From: Tragulus kanchil
Lineage: Eukaryota > Chordata > Mammalia > Artiodactyla > Tragulidae
Assembly: GCA_022376925.1 (NCBI GenBank)
Contig: JAIOJX010000005.1
Coordinates: forward strand, 156,937,501-157,001,500
DNA length: 64,000 bases
Reading direction: 5' to 3'
Made by a program: the position numbers and the translations under genes. Positions 41,701 through 50,010 of this stretch are shown one piece after another. Position 1 is the first letter of the stretch. Each line of letters starts with the position of its first letter. Below the pieces are notes generated by a model. That model was not told where the DNA came from and searched no databases. It saw nothing but the letters and a program-made list of their open reading frames with translations.

Positions 41701-43588
41701 GTCACACAGCTAGTGAGGACTGAGCCAGGATACAAACCCCAGTGGGTCCATTTGTTCTTCCTAAAGCTCCTGGCAAACTGCCTTCCCTTTGAGAAAACCA
41801 AACCTCTAAATAGGCGAACCACAGAGCAGGCATTGGACTCTCTTGGAAGGTTTGCTATAGCACAGAGTTTCTGATTCAGTAGATCTGGAGTGGAATCCAG
41901 TCATTCACATTTCTAACAAACCCTCGGGATGCTGATGGGCCACAGACCCCACTTTGAGAACCACTGGGATAGAGCATAAGCAGAGTCCTTCAGAAAGACA
42001 AACAGGAATTTTAGCATCAAAACCCAAGGAGTAAATCCAGGGGGGCTTCCTAGAATCCTAGGAGGTGACCACAAGACCAGCAATCTCAGACCAGTTTGGA
42101 CTTCCCACATTCTGCGTATACACACAAAGCCGCATGTGTTGATTTCTGCTTGGGAAACATGGCCCTGACTGTCCCAGGTCTGGACCTTGCTTTACCCATA
42201 TTCCTTACCGGGAAGTGTAGGGGAAATTTGTGCGAGCCCCCTTTCTCCTCCCTCCATCATTCCTTATCCAGTCCTGACAGTGTAGGGGCACTGTGTGACC
42301 AAAACAGTCCCCTGAGTACAGATCTTACATGCAGGCTCTATCCTGAGCACTCTGGTATGGACTCATGATCATCACAGCACTCCTAGAAGGTGGACACTCT
42401 TGATGTGTTCCATTTTATAGATAAGGAAGCTGAGGCCCAGAGAGAGTAAGTCACTTCCCTGGCAAAAGCACAGGGGCTGTATGAGAGAGCAACACGTCTA
42501 GTCTCGGGAGTGAAGTCTGAACTGAGGTCGGAAGGGTGTGGAAATGAAGAGCATGTTGAGCTGAGAGGACAGTGAGTGCAAAGGCCCTGGGACAGGTAGG
42601 ATGCTAGATGGAGAAATGGGAGAAGGCGCAGGAAACAGCGTTCCAAGGGGACAGGCGTGCAAATCCAGGCTGGAGAAGCAGAGGGAGGGCATTGGGATGA
42701 GACTGCAGGACCTATCTCAAAAGACAAGGAGGAGAAACTATTGTCCCCATGCCACAGGTCAAAGACGTCCCAGCAGGTGACAGTCACACAGCTAGTGAGG
42801 ACTGAGCCAGGATACAAACCCCAGTGGGTCCATTTGTTCTTCCTAAAGCTCCTGGCAAACTGCCTTCCCTTTGAGAAAACCAAACCTCTAAATAGGCGAA
42901 CCACAGAGCAGGCATTGGACTCTCTTGGAAGGTTTGCTATAGCACAGAGTTTCTGATTCAGTAGATCTGGAGTGGAATCCAGTCATTCACATTTCTAACA
43001 AACCCTCGGGATGCTGATGGGCCACAGACCCCACTTTGAGAACCACTGGGATAGAGCATAAGCAGAGTCCTTCAGAAAGACAAACAGGAATTTTAGCATC
43101 AAAACCCAAGGAGTAAATCCAGGGGGGCTTCCTAGAATCCTAGGGAGGTGACCACAAGACCAGCAATCTCAGACCAGTTTGGACTTCCCACATTCTGCGT
43201 ATACACACAAAGCCGCATGTGTTGATTTCTGCTTGGGAAACATGGCCCTGACTGTCCCAGGTCTCCGTTCCCTGACCTTGCTTCTCCCGCAGGGATGAAC
43301 CCCTCACGGAATTACCCGCTCTGGTACCAGAACACAGTGTCTCTGTGGATCCTCTTTGGGATGGCATGGCTGGCGTTGATCATCAAGCTGATCCTCTCCT
43401 TGCTGGAGGCTCCACGGAGATCCTACTCCTGCTACCGGCAGAGCTCCAAGGGCAACTTCAAGCCCCGAAGCTGGAGGCAGGGCCTGGATGAGGAGGCAGC
43501 AGCCCACGCCCCACAGCCAAGCTGCTCTCCAGAGGGGCAGCCCCCGGAACCCTCGACTCCAGTCTCAGGCTGCGGAAAGGACAGCTAG
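25747..43588 (+). CDS. KCNK17: KCNK17 (TALK-2), two-pore-domain K+ channel, five coding exons
   Basis: Background K+ channel of the alkaline-activated TALK group, acting as a dimer in the plasma membrane. Coding exons are 25747-26025, 31229-31343 (or identical 32317-32431), 34849-35009, 35461-35635 and 43293-43588 (or 44432-44727). They give 341 aa against about 332 in human; the extra length is an N-terminal extension. Visible parts: TM1 at about residues 33-56; NFT glycosylation site (N79) and cap cysteine C82; first filter TIGYG (T130-G134); second filter TVGFGD (T235-D240); TM4 from about 258; a polar, proline-rich tail ending GCGKDS. Gln256 lies where human has the pH-sensing K242 (human recalled from memory). 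All introns are GT-AG with phases 0,1,0,1, as in KCNK16. Confidence 0.97.
26368..28582 (+). repeat. Tandem ~1.1-kb duplication D7 in KCNK17 intron 1 (probable artefact)
   Basis: Copy 1 is 26368-27472 and copy 2 is 27473-28582; the offset goes from 1105 to 1110. Copy 1 has contractions next to the junction (cttcacctcctgc versus cttcaccccctcctgc, cctcccttcacc versus cctccccttcacc, caacccctgtgg versus caaccccctgtgg). Includes part of the CpG island and a MIR. Confidence 0.93.
27115..27280 (-). repeat. MIR-family SINE in KCNK17 intron 1 (copies at ~28220 and ~29478)
   Basis: Reads gggcacagttcctagtgtg, ccattttacagacggagac, actgaggctcaaagaaat. The same element appears three times because D7 and D8 overlap. 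Confidence 0.7.
28111..30611 (+). repeat. Tandem ~1.25-kb duplication D8 in KCNK17 intron 1 (probable artefact)
   Basis: Copy 1 is 28111-29355, a 14-bp filler sits at 29356-29369, and copy 2 is 29370-30611 (offset 1256-1259). The filler ctaaaattacagac before gtgcagccgg looks like a noisy copy of ctctaaacttttaaa, which precedes the same site at 28096-28110. Copy 2 has cacgccttg for cacgccccttg close to the junction. Confidence 0.92.
28738..28885 (+). repeat. Short internal tandem repeat (~60-bp unit)
   Basis: Two near-identical ~61-bp units sharing cccacactgcagaggacaga and gcttctgaacgcctcctttc, plus a partial third. It is seen again at about 29995-30142 with D8. Unlike the 1.1-kb duplications this small repeat occurs inside both copies, so it is likely genuine. 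Confidence 0.8.
30540..30700 (-). repeat. MIR-family SINE (copy at ~31628-31788)
   Basis: Reads cactcttctaacgctttaca, attcccattttagagaaaga and gaggcacagagaggttgg, a minus-strand MIR. Confidence 0.65.
30738..30848 (+). mobile_element. Short tRNA-derived SINE (copy at 31826-31936)
   Basis: Reads ggtcttccctggtgatccag, ggtcagggaactaagatccc, ending in ccaaaaataaacac. It lies in intron 1 of KCNK17 and is repeated by D9. Confidence 0.82.
31141..31169 (+). repeat. (GT)n microsatellite, copy 1
   Basis: About 14 gt units, 60 bp upstream of KCNK17 exon 2. The D9 counterpart at 32229-32257 has the same length in this sequence. Confidence 0.95.
31229..31343 (+). CDS. KCNK17: KCNK17 coding exon 2, copy 1
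   Basis: 115 nt from acceptor ccccag|ggcatc to donor cattg|gtaaga. It encodes GIVEAYRNGD ... STITTI plus the first base of the filter glycine; NTT is a possible second glycosylation site. Same length and phase as KCNK16 exon 2. Confidence 0.94.
32229..32257 (+). repeat. (GT)n microsatellite, copy 2
   Basis: D9 counterpart of 31141-31169. Confidence 0.95.
32317..32431 (+). CDS. KCNK17: KCNK17 coding exon 2, copy 2 (probable assembly duplicate)
   Basis: Identical to 31229-31343 with the same flanking intron. Inclusion of both copies would break the frame (115 nt each). The intron downstream of this copy continues into unique sequence, so this copy is the better anchored to exon 3. Confidence 0.9.
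32465..34848. other. KCNK17 intron 2, unique part
   Basis: No further exon. It contains MIR-like fragments near 33450-33500 and 33820-33965 (gatgaggaagctgaggcgga), a CA-rich stretch at 34079-34143, and a C-tract near 34639-34658. The long open frames here have no domain support. Confidence 0.6.
34849..35009 (+). CDS. KCNK17: KCNK17 coding exon 3
   Basis: 161 nt from acceptor cctcag|gctacg to donor ggaag|gtgagg. It completes the first filter (G-YG) and encodes TM2 ([20 protein letters not shown]) and the linker ending LGGAWK. Confidence 0.96.
35461..35635 (+). CDS. KCNK17: KCNK17 coding exon 4
   Basis: 175 nt from acceptor acccacag|gaccc to donor gattg|gtgaga. It encodes DPAKARWLVG, TM3 (LLLFLLLPPLLF) and pore helix 2 with STVGFGDYVI. 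Confidence 0.96.
36414..36552 (+). mobile_element. Short tRNA-derived SINE (copy at 37545-37683)
   Basis: Reads gggacttccctagtggccca, tggacccctggtcagggagc, ending in gcagccaaataaataaattt. It lies in KCNK17 intron 4. Confidence 0.85.
36610..36830. repeat. MIR-family fragments (copy at ~37740-37960)
   Basis: A minus-strand MIR piece (gaagctcagagaggccaagc, gattgcacagttagtaggat) followed by a plus-like piece (ctgtctgtaaaatgggggg). Confidence 0.6.
38435..38560 (+). mobile_element. Short tRNA-derived SINE
   Basis: Reads tccctggccgtcccatggtt, aagacttctaatgcagagg, gagttcgattcctggttggg, ending in agccaaaacaaatc. It lies in KCNK17 intron 4. Confidence 0.82.
38561..40548. other. KCNK17 intron 4, unique part
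   Basis: No exon recognised. It is GC-rich with long chance open frames on both strands, the longest 324 codons on the minus strand (38706-39680) without any recognisable domain. An A-tract lies at 40131-40144. Confidence 0.55.
40549..40604 (+). repeat. (GATA)n-type imperfect microsatellite
   Basis: Alternating atagata and gaga units directly before a Bov-A2 SINE. Confidence 0.85.
40605..40805 (+). mobile_element. Bov-A2-type SINE
   Basis: Reads ggcttcccagctggctcaga, tggtaaagaatctgcttgc, agcccactccagtactctag, tacagtccatggggtcgca. A full core in + orientation in KCNK17 intron 4. Confidence 0.9.
40850..41110 (-). mobile_element. tRNA-derived ruminant SINE, antisense
   Basis: Plus-strand reading: T-rich start, then acaggctcttgggtgcttgg, catgtgggatcttcccagac, ttaccactgagccaacaggg. 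Confidence 0.85.
41159..43264 (+). repeat. Tandem duplication D11 in KCNK17 intron 4 (probable artefact)
   Basis: Copy 1 is 41159-42181, a 59-bp filler sits at 42182-42240, and copy 2 is 42241-43264 (offset 1082-1083). The filler begins ggaccttgctttaccc, resembling a noisy form of the exon 5 acceptor region (ctgaccttgcttctcccg). It ends gtgcgagcccc, resembling ggcgagctccct before copy 1. Confidence 0.93.
41825..41970 (+). mobile_element. MER5-type (hAT-Charlie) DNA transposon, copy 1 of 3
   Basis: Diagnostic wording: agtttctgattcagtagatc, catttctaacaaaccctcgg, ccactttgagaaccactggg. An old eutherian MER5-like element; it recurs at about 42907-43052 and 44046-44191 because D11 and D12 overlap. 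Confidence 0.85.
43293..43588 (+). CDS. KCNK17: KCNK17 coding exon 5 (terminal), copy 1
   Basis: Acceptor is cccgcag|ggatg. It encodes MNPSRNYPLWYQNTVSLW, TM4 (WILFGMAWLALIIKLILSLL) and a cytoplasmic tail ending GCGKDS, stop TAG at 43586-43588. Gln256 is codon cag at 43328-43330. The C-terminal GCGKDS agrees with the human ending as I recall it. Confidence 0.95.
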
Positions 43589-44001
43589 CTATGTTCCAGC
43601 GTGCGGTCCCCCTTCTTCAGCAGCAAGATTCCTGATTTTAAGCTTGGCCTAAGACCACCCAGACTAAAGGCCACATCTTTCGGTCTTCTCCTGAAGCTAG
43701 GTGCAGCTATATGATTAAGTTTAATCCAGCGGGATTCACAGAGAAGCAGTCTGGGTGACTTATGAATGTGATTTAGTGTGGGGTGTGCCTCTTTAACCCC
43801 TTCTTCCAGCTGACTGCAATGCAGATATGGTGGCTGGAGCTCTGGCAGCCACGTTGTACCAAGAGTCAGAGGCCGTGTTTGAGACTGGTGACACCTTAAG
43901 ATGGGAAGGTTCTGGAGTCTTGACGTCTGCAGAGCTGGCACTGCAAACCCGGACTAAATCCCCCAGACTCCACTTATGTAAGAGAGAAATGGATGTTGAG
44001 C
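43589..44001 (+). other. KCNK17: KCNK17 3' UTR, start
   Basis: Follows the stop codon. No AATAAA was seen here or in the counterpart 44728-45144, so the cleavage site lies further on or uses a variant signal. Confidence 0.45.
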
Positions 44002-44431
44002 TTCCACGTTGTTTTACCCTTTGAGGGTCAATAGGCGAACCACAGAGCAGGCATTGGACTCTCTTGGAAGGTTTGCTATAGCACAGAGTTTCTGATTCAG
44101 TAGATCTGGAGTGGAATCCAGTCATTCACATTTCTAACAAACCCTCGGGATGCTGATGGGCCACAGACCCCACTTTGAGAACCACTGGGATAGAGCATAA
44201 GCAGAGTCCTTCAGAAAGACAAACAGGAATTTTAGCATCAAAACCCAAGGAGTAAATCCAGGGGGGCTTCCTAGAATCCTAGGGAGGTGACCACAAGACC
44301 AGCAATCTCAGACCAGTTTGGACTTCCCACATTCTGCGTATACACACAAAGCCGCATGTGTTGATTTCTGCTTGGGAAACATGGCCCTGACTGTCCCAGG
44401 TCTCCGTTCCCTGACCTTGCTTCTCCCGCAG

Positions 44432-44727
44432 GGATGAACCCCTCACGGAATTACCCGCTCTGGTACCAGAACACAGTGTCTCTGTGGATCCTCTTTGGGA
44501 TGGCATGGCTGGCGTTGATCATCAAGCTGATCCTCTCCTTGCTGGAGGCTCCACGGAGATCCTACTCCTGCTACCGGCAGAGCTCCAAGGGCAACTTCAA
44601 GCCCCGAAGCTGGAGGCAGGGCCTGGATGAGGAGGCAGCAGCCCACGCCCCACAGCCAAGCTGCTCTCCAGAGGGGCAGCCCCCGGAACCCTCGACTCCA
44701 GTCTCAGGCGGCGGAAAGGACAGCTAG
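44432..44727 (+). CDS. KCNK17: KCNK17 coding exon 5, copy 2 (probable assembly duplicate)
   Basis: Same as 43293-43588 except one base near the end (tcaggcggcgg instead of tcaggctgcgg) changing GCGKDS to GGGKDS. Being a complete terminal exon with its own stop, it could only be used instead of copy 1. The intron before it is itself a duplicate block. Confidence 0.9.
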
Positions 44728-45144
44728 CTATGTTCCAGCGTGCGGTCCCCCTTCTTCAGCAGCAAGATTCCTGATTTTAAGCTTGGCCTAAGACCACCCA
44801 GACTAAAGGCCACATCTTTCGGTCTTCTCCTGAAGCTAGGTGCAGCTATATGATTAAGTTTAATCCAGCGGGATTCACAGAGAAGCAGTCTGGGTGACTT
44901 ATGAATGTGATTTAGTGTGGGGGGTGTGCCTCTTTAACCCCCCTTCTTCCAGCTGACTGCAATGCAGATATGGTGGCTGGAGCTCTGGCAGCCACGTTGT
45001 ACCAAGAGTCAGAGGCCGTGTTTGAGACTGGTGACACCTTAAGATGGGAAGGTTCTGGAGTCTTGACGTCTGCAGAGCCGGCACTGCAAACCCGGACTAA
45101 ATCCCCCAGACTCCACTTATGTAAGAGAGAAATGGATGTTGAGC

Positions 45145-46219
45145 ATATTTACAGCACTGTGAATTGGGCTTTTCTGTCCTTCACAACCAAATGTAAGTCT
45201 AACTCCGGTGACACACGTGCCCAGGGGCAAAGGCAGCTTCTGAGACAGGAGCATAGAGGGAGAGACATCACTCCCTCCCCGGGTGAATTCGCCCAGCACA
45301 GGAGGAGGGAATGGACTGAGGACTGCAGTGCGGCCCCCACAGCCCCAGAGACCTTCCAGGTAGACTCATGACCATCTGCTGGTACCTCTCAGGCCTCCTA
45401 AAGCCAGCAGGCAGCTGGTCCCAGTTTGGCTGCTGAATTCTTACTGGATCACTCACTACACCACAGAAAGGCCCGTGGGCTCTTCCTGCCTCAACCTGCC
45501 ACCTCGCCTTTGAAGGCTCCAACCACAGTCTGCAAAGCCAGGAAGAGTTTGCAGAGGCCATTTCTGTTTGCAAAGCACCTCACCCTAAGCATCTCTGTCT
45601 GTCACTCAGGGTTGCTACTAAGGCAGAACAGAACTGTGTGGTTCCCACCCACCTAGGATCCCAAGCCCAGCCAGTAGCCCCTGGCAGCCCCAGGCAGCAC
45701 CTGCAGGTCACCTGGGGGCAGCTGGGTCCTTGGCCTCAGTGGGGACCTGCAAGTCTCCTCCACCATCCTGTAGGTAGTATCACAGGGACCTGGGGGTGCT
45801 CCATGTAGTTCCTCCCTATGGACAAACCCCTCACCCTCAGGGTCTTCCTGGAACTGGGTCAGGGGCAGCCTCTTGGCAAGGAAGAAGGAAGGGTTGTTAC
45901 ACCACCCCGCTTGCCCCATGTGGCCTGGGACCGAGAGCAGACTCAGGAGCAAACACCAGCGAATCGAGAGCAGGGTCCATGCACGGTTCTTAAGGCCCCC
46001 AGGCTGCGCAGAGGAAAGTGAGACAGCAAAAGAGATTGCTGGAGTTCTGGAAGTGCTATTCCTTGTACTTAGCACACTCCAGAAAGAGGATTTAGCCATT
46101 CAGAACTGGGAAAGAGGGAGCTGGAGTGCTGGGTTGGCCTCGTGGTTCCCAACTCTGTCTTGCCTTGGAGCCCCTTTCTCCTCATGTCTGGTCTCTCTAG
46201 ACAAGAGTCCCTCTTTCAG
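45145..46219. other. KCNK17 downstream flank
   Basis: Unique sequence. It may include the distal 3' UTR, though no clear polyadenylation signal was identified. No second gene recognised. Confidence 0.45.
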
Positions 46220-47110
46220 CACGCCAGCCCCACAGAGAACCCGACAAGCCGTGGTGCCGGGGGCGGGGCCCAAGAAGGTTTCTGATTGGCCAGTTCCTTA
46301 CAGATGGATGCCTCACAGCCAATGAGAAGAGACGCTGGGCCTCTCCGTACAAATCCGGAAGCGGGGAGCAGTAGTTGGGGGAGAGAGAGCCCAGGTCGAC
46401 CCGGAGGGATTGTAGAGTAGCGGGAGAAATAGTAAGAGATCGGAATCTGGAAAAGCCGACCTCAGAAGCGAGCTTGTAGAGCAGAACGGGCCGTAAGGTC
46501 GTTCCCACATAGATAGGAGGGAAGGGAAGTGGAATAAGGATGGCTTGATGGGCGCAGCCGGAGAGCTGTCCACCGGGGGCGGGCAAGGAACCAAGCCATT
46601 CCTTCACTCGCACCACCTTGAATCCCTGAGGAGGAGGGAAAGGGGCCCCTCGGAATTGCGTGCGGTGGTTTGCCTGGCTCACGCACCCGCTCCGCGATCA
46701 CAGACAAATCCCTCGAAGTTTCTTTGCGGCAGTTTTCTCCTCGGCAAGATTGAGATAAGAGCAGAGCTGATCCCCCCGCCCCGGGATTAAGTGAGTGACT
46801 GTCCAAAGTACCAGAAGAGTGTGCGTCAGCCCAGAGGAAGCGGGATGTGTGCGTCAGCTGCTGGCGGTCCACAGCAGGCCCAGCAGCTGAGGAGGCGAAC
46901 CGCAGGCCAGCAGCCACGTGGCAGGCAGTGCCTCTGCTGATCGCTCTAGGGGCGCGAGGGTCCGGGGGCGCCGGCCAGGCAGGCTGGGCTGAGCAAGTGG
47001 TGATGCAGGACTCAGCCCTGCCCCTGGGGGCTCCCGGGCTGCTGGCTGCTGCTGCTGGCTAGGAGGGGTCTGGACTCTCGTGAGTCACCGGGGAACCTCC
47101 TAGCCGAGAT
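46220..47110. promoter_or_regulatory. CpG-rich promoter-like block without a recognised gene
   Basis: A GC box (ggtgccgggggcggggccca, near 46250), two CCAAT elements in opposite orientation about 40 bp apart (tctgattggccag near 46281 and cagccaatgagaag near 46316), then CpG-rich sequence with several gt donors. The spacing is typical of NF-Y-driven, TATA-less promoters. It starts about 2.6 kb past the KCNK17 stop. No coding exon could be assigned in either direction, so an unannotated transcript or enhancer-like island are both possible. Confidence 0.5.
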
Positions 47111-47589
47111 CAGGATGGGCGGGCAGAGTAGCAAATGCAAGGCTGGGGTCCCCGACGCGGAAGGGCGGGCAGACCCCTCACCGCAGACAGATGCTCTTTC
47201 CGCTTTCCCTCCTGGAAGGGCTGCCCAGCTCTGTGGCTCCAGCACGGCCGCGGCAAGATCCCACTCCGTGTCAAAGGGCAACTCCCTTTAAAACCCTGGC
47301 ATCTTTTATGATCATCGCCGTTGCCATCATTATCATATCCTGACATTTATTGGGTGCTTATCACGCGTCAGACACTGTTCCAAGCTCTTGGTCATTTTCC
47401 TCTCCCATCTACTCTGTGAGAAAGGAGCTGTTTATTTAATGCTGCTTTAAGATGAGGGAAATAAGATTTCTGATGGATGTGAAGACAGCAGGGAGCCACT
47501 GATCCCAGTGGGTGGGTCATCTTAAACGGTTGCTACCAGTCCTCTGGAGGGTAATGGGGGCTCAGCTTGGGGAAGGGGGCAGGAAGATT

Positions 47590-47690
47590 CTTTAAGCCCT
47601 GTGAGACCTTAACCAGCCACTCCCCTTCTGTGCCTCAGTTTCCTCACCTGTAAAAGAAGAGGCTGGCTTCAGAGACCAGTCTTCCTACTT
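47590..47690 (+). repeat. MIR SINE (copy at ~48700-48800)
   Basis: Reads tgtgcctcagtttcctcacc followed by tgtaaaagaagaggctgg. Confidence 0.65.
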
Positions 47691-47793
47691 CTACACCCTC
47701 AGCTTCCGTCTGGATTGTTCTAATTAGCCACGTTTCAAGGAGGGCAGTTCCTGGCTCCGCCCGTCTCCTGGGTCTATCTTAAGGGACTGGACC

Positions 47794-47860
47794 CAGGAGA
47801 TCTCTCTCTGTCTCTCTGTCTCCCTCTGTCTCTCATACTCACACACACATGCACGATCCC
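47794..47860 (+). repeat. (CT/GTCT)n and (CA)n microsatellite (copy at ~48904-48966)
   Basis: Reads gatctctctctgtctctctg, then ctctcatactcacacacaca. Confidence 0.85.
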
Positions 47861-49856
47861 CGGCCCCTGCCCCCTCCCTCAAAGCTTGTCTGAGGCTGAA
47901 GGCCCAGCTAAGGGAGGGACATTCATTCCTGTTAGGAGCCAGGCCAGAGAAAGGCTTGACTCAGTAAAAACCGGAGGACTCCTCAGTCTGGGGCAAGACC
48001 TAGGCAGAGACTCCCCCAATCCCAGTTCCTCTCAGCCGGTTACATCACCAGGTCCCCACCCCTGGGCTCCAGGCCTGGAGAGCACTGCCCTGGAGTCCAC
48101 CCCACTGACTGCCCCTCTCCACCCTCTCTCCCCTGCTGGCCCCAGGACCTCTCAGCCCACAGACCACTCACGCACCCCCCGACAGTCTGGTCCCAGGTCT
48201 CCGACCCCCGTCCATACCCCACCCTGTGGACGCACAGGGCTGGTCCCTGGGTCTCTGACCCCCGATCCCCCTCCCCCCAGTGCACACTGTGGGCCTCCCT
48301 TATCTCCTGCCTCTCCTTTTCTCTTTGCTGAGTGAAACTCATCTCAGCTCAAATTGTTCCTTGACTCCCCCAAGGCCTTCCCAGCTCATTCCTAGGGTCT
48401 TTGCCCAAGATTACCAGCCCCAGTCTTCAATCAAAACAATTTCCTCCCAAGCCCTCGAGACCCATTGTGGCTCACAGCCTGCAGGTAGGAACATCAACTG
48501 GATCTAGACATGGCGCCAGGGAAGCCCCCTCCCTCCCCACCCCAGCCTACCGGCATATTCACCAGAAGTATGAACAGAAAAGATGGATGTGAAGACAGCA
48601 GGGAGCCACTGATCCCAGTGGGTGGGTCATCTTAAACGGTTGCTACCAGTCCTCTGGAGGGTAATGGGGGCTCAGCTTGGGGAAGGGGGCAGGAAGATTC
48701 TTTAAGCCCTGTGAGACCTTAACCAGCCACTCCCCTTCTGTGCCTCAGTTTCCTCACCTGTAAAAGAAGAGGCTGGCTTCAGAGACCAGTCTTCCTACTT
48801 CTACACCCTCAGCTTCCGTCTGGATTGTTCTAATTAGCCACGTTTCAAGGAGGGCAGTTCCTGGCTCCGCCCGTCTCCTGGGTCTATCTTAAGGGACTGG
48901 ACCCAGGAGATCTCTCTCTGTCTCTCTGTCTCCCTCTGTCTCTCATACTCACACACACATGCACGACCCCCGGCCCCTGCCCCTCCTCAAAGCTTGTCTG
49001 AGGCTGAAGGCCCAGCTAAGGGAGGGACATTCATTCCTGTTAGGAGCCAGGCCAGAGAAAGGCTTGACTCAGTAAAAACCGGAGGACTCCTCAGTCTGGG
49101 GCAAGACCTAGGCAGAGACTCCCCCAATCCCAGTTCCTCTCAGCCGGTTACATCACCAGGTCCCCACCCCTGGGCTCCAGGCCTGGAGAGCACTGCCCTG
49201 GAGTCCACCCCACTGACTGCCCCTCTCCACCCTCTCTCCCCTGCTGGCCCCAGGACCTCTCAGCCCACAGACCACTCACGCACCCCCCGACAGTCTGGTC
49301 CCAGGTCTCCGACCCCCGTCCATACCCCACCCTGTGGACGCACAGGGCTGGTCCCTGGGTCTCTGACCCCCGATCCCCCTCCCCCCAGTGCACACTGTGG
49401 GCCTCCCTTATCTCCTGCCTCTCCTTTTCTCTTTGCTGAGTGAAACTCATCTCAGCTCAAATTGTTCCTTGACTCCCCCAAGGCCTTCCCAGCTCATTCC
49501 TAGGGTCTTTGCCCAAGATTACCAGCCCCAGTCTTCAATCAAAACAATTTCCTCCCAAGCCCTCGAGACCCATTGTGGCTCACAGCCTGCAGGTAGGAAC
49601 ATCAACTGGATCTAGACATGGCGCCAGGGAAGCCCCCTCCCTCCCCACCCCAGCCTACCGGCATATTCACCAGAAGTATGAAAAGAAAACTGTACAAACT
49701 GACGCTGTTTCAGTCACTGCCCCAGGCCCCTGCCCCATGTCTAGCCCTAGGGATAGGATCCTGTTCAGCCTTTGCCCACATTCCAATCTTTTCAGGCCAA
49801 CAGCGACCTCATTTAATTTTACCCTGGACTCAGGCAGCCATGAGTCTATATCCTGA

Positions 49857-50010
49857 CTCTGTCACCTGCTGTGCAATATTTGAAAAGTCACATAACCTCT
49901 CTGAGCCTCAGTCTTCCCATCCTTGACATGGAAATCCTGATACCAACCTCAGGATTGTTTTGAGGAATGTAGGGGAGTGAGAAATCACCCGTGTTGTGTC
50001 TAGCCCAATG
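49857..50010 (+). repeat. MIR SINE (copy at ~50956-51105)
   Basis: Reads gtcacctgctgtgcaatatt, aagtcacataacctctctga, gcctcagtcttcccatcc, then ggattgttttgaggaatg: a well-preserved + strand MIR. Confidence 0.8.

Larger units (their letters stand above)
42891..45144 (+). repeat. Tandem duplication D12 carrying KCNK17 exon 5 (probable artefact)
   Basis: Copy 1 is 42891-44001, a 28-bp filler sits at 44002-44029, and copy 2 is 44030-45144 (offset 1139-1143). Near its end copy 1 has contracted runs (gtgtggggtgtg versus gtgtggggggtgtg, aaccccttcttcc versus aaccccccttcttcc). The filler end, accctttgagggtca, resembles a shortened form of tccctttgagaaaaccaaac, which precedes copy 1. Confidence 0.93.
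47472..49689 (+). repeat. Tandem ~1.11-kb duplication D13 (probable artefact)
   Basis: Copy 1 is 47472-48581 and copy 2 is 48582-49689 (offset 1108-1110). Copy 2 has tgcccctcctcaaag for tgccccctccctcaaag, and the end of copy 1 reads tatgaacagaaaag against tatgaaaagaaaac. Contents: a MIR, a CT-rich microsatellite and unique DNA. Confidence 0.93.

Noticed and set aside
46197..46682. 161-codon minus-strand open frame in the CpG block
   Set aside because: Lies over CCAAT and GC-box promoter elements, with no domain similarity that I can recognise.
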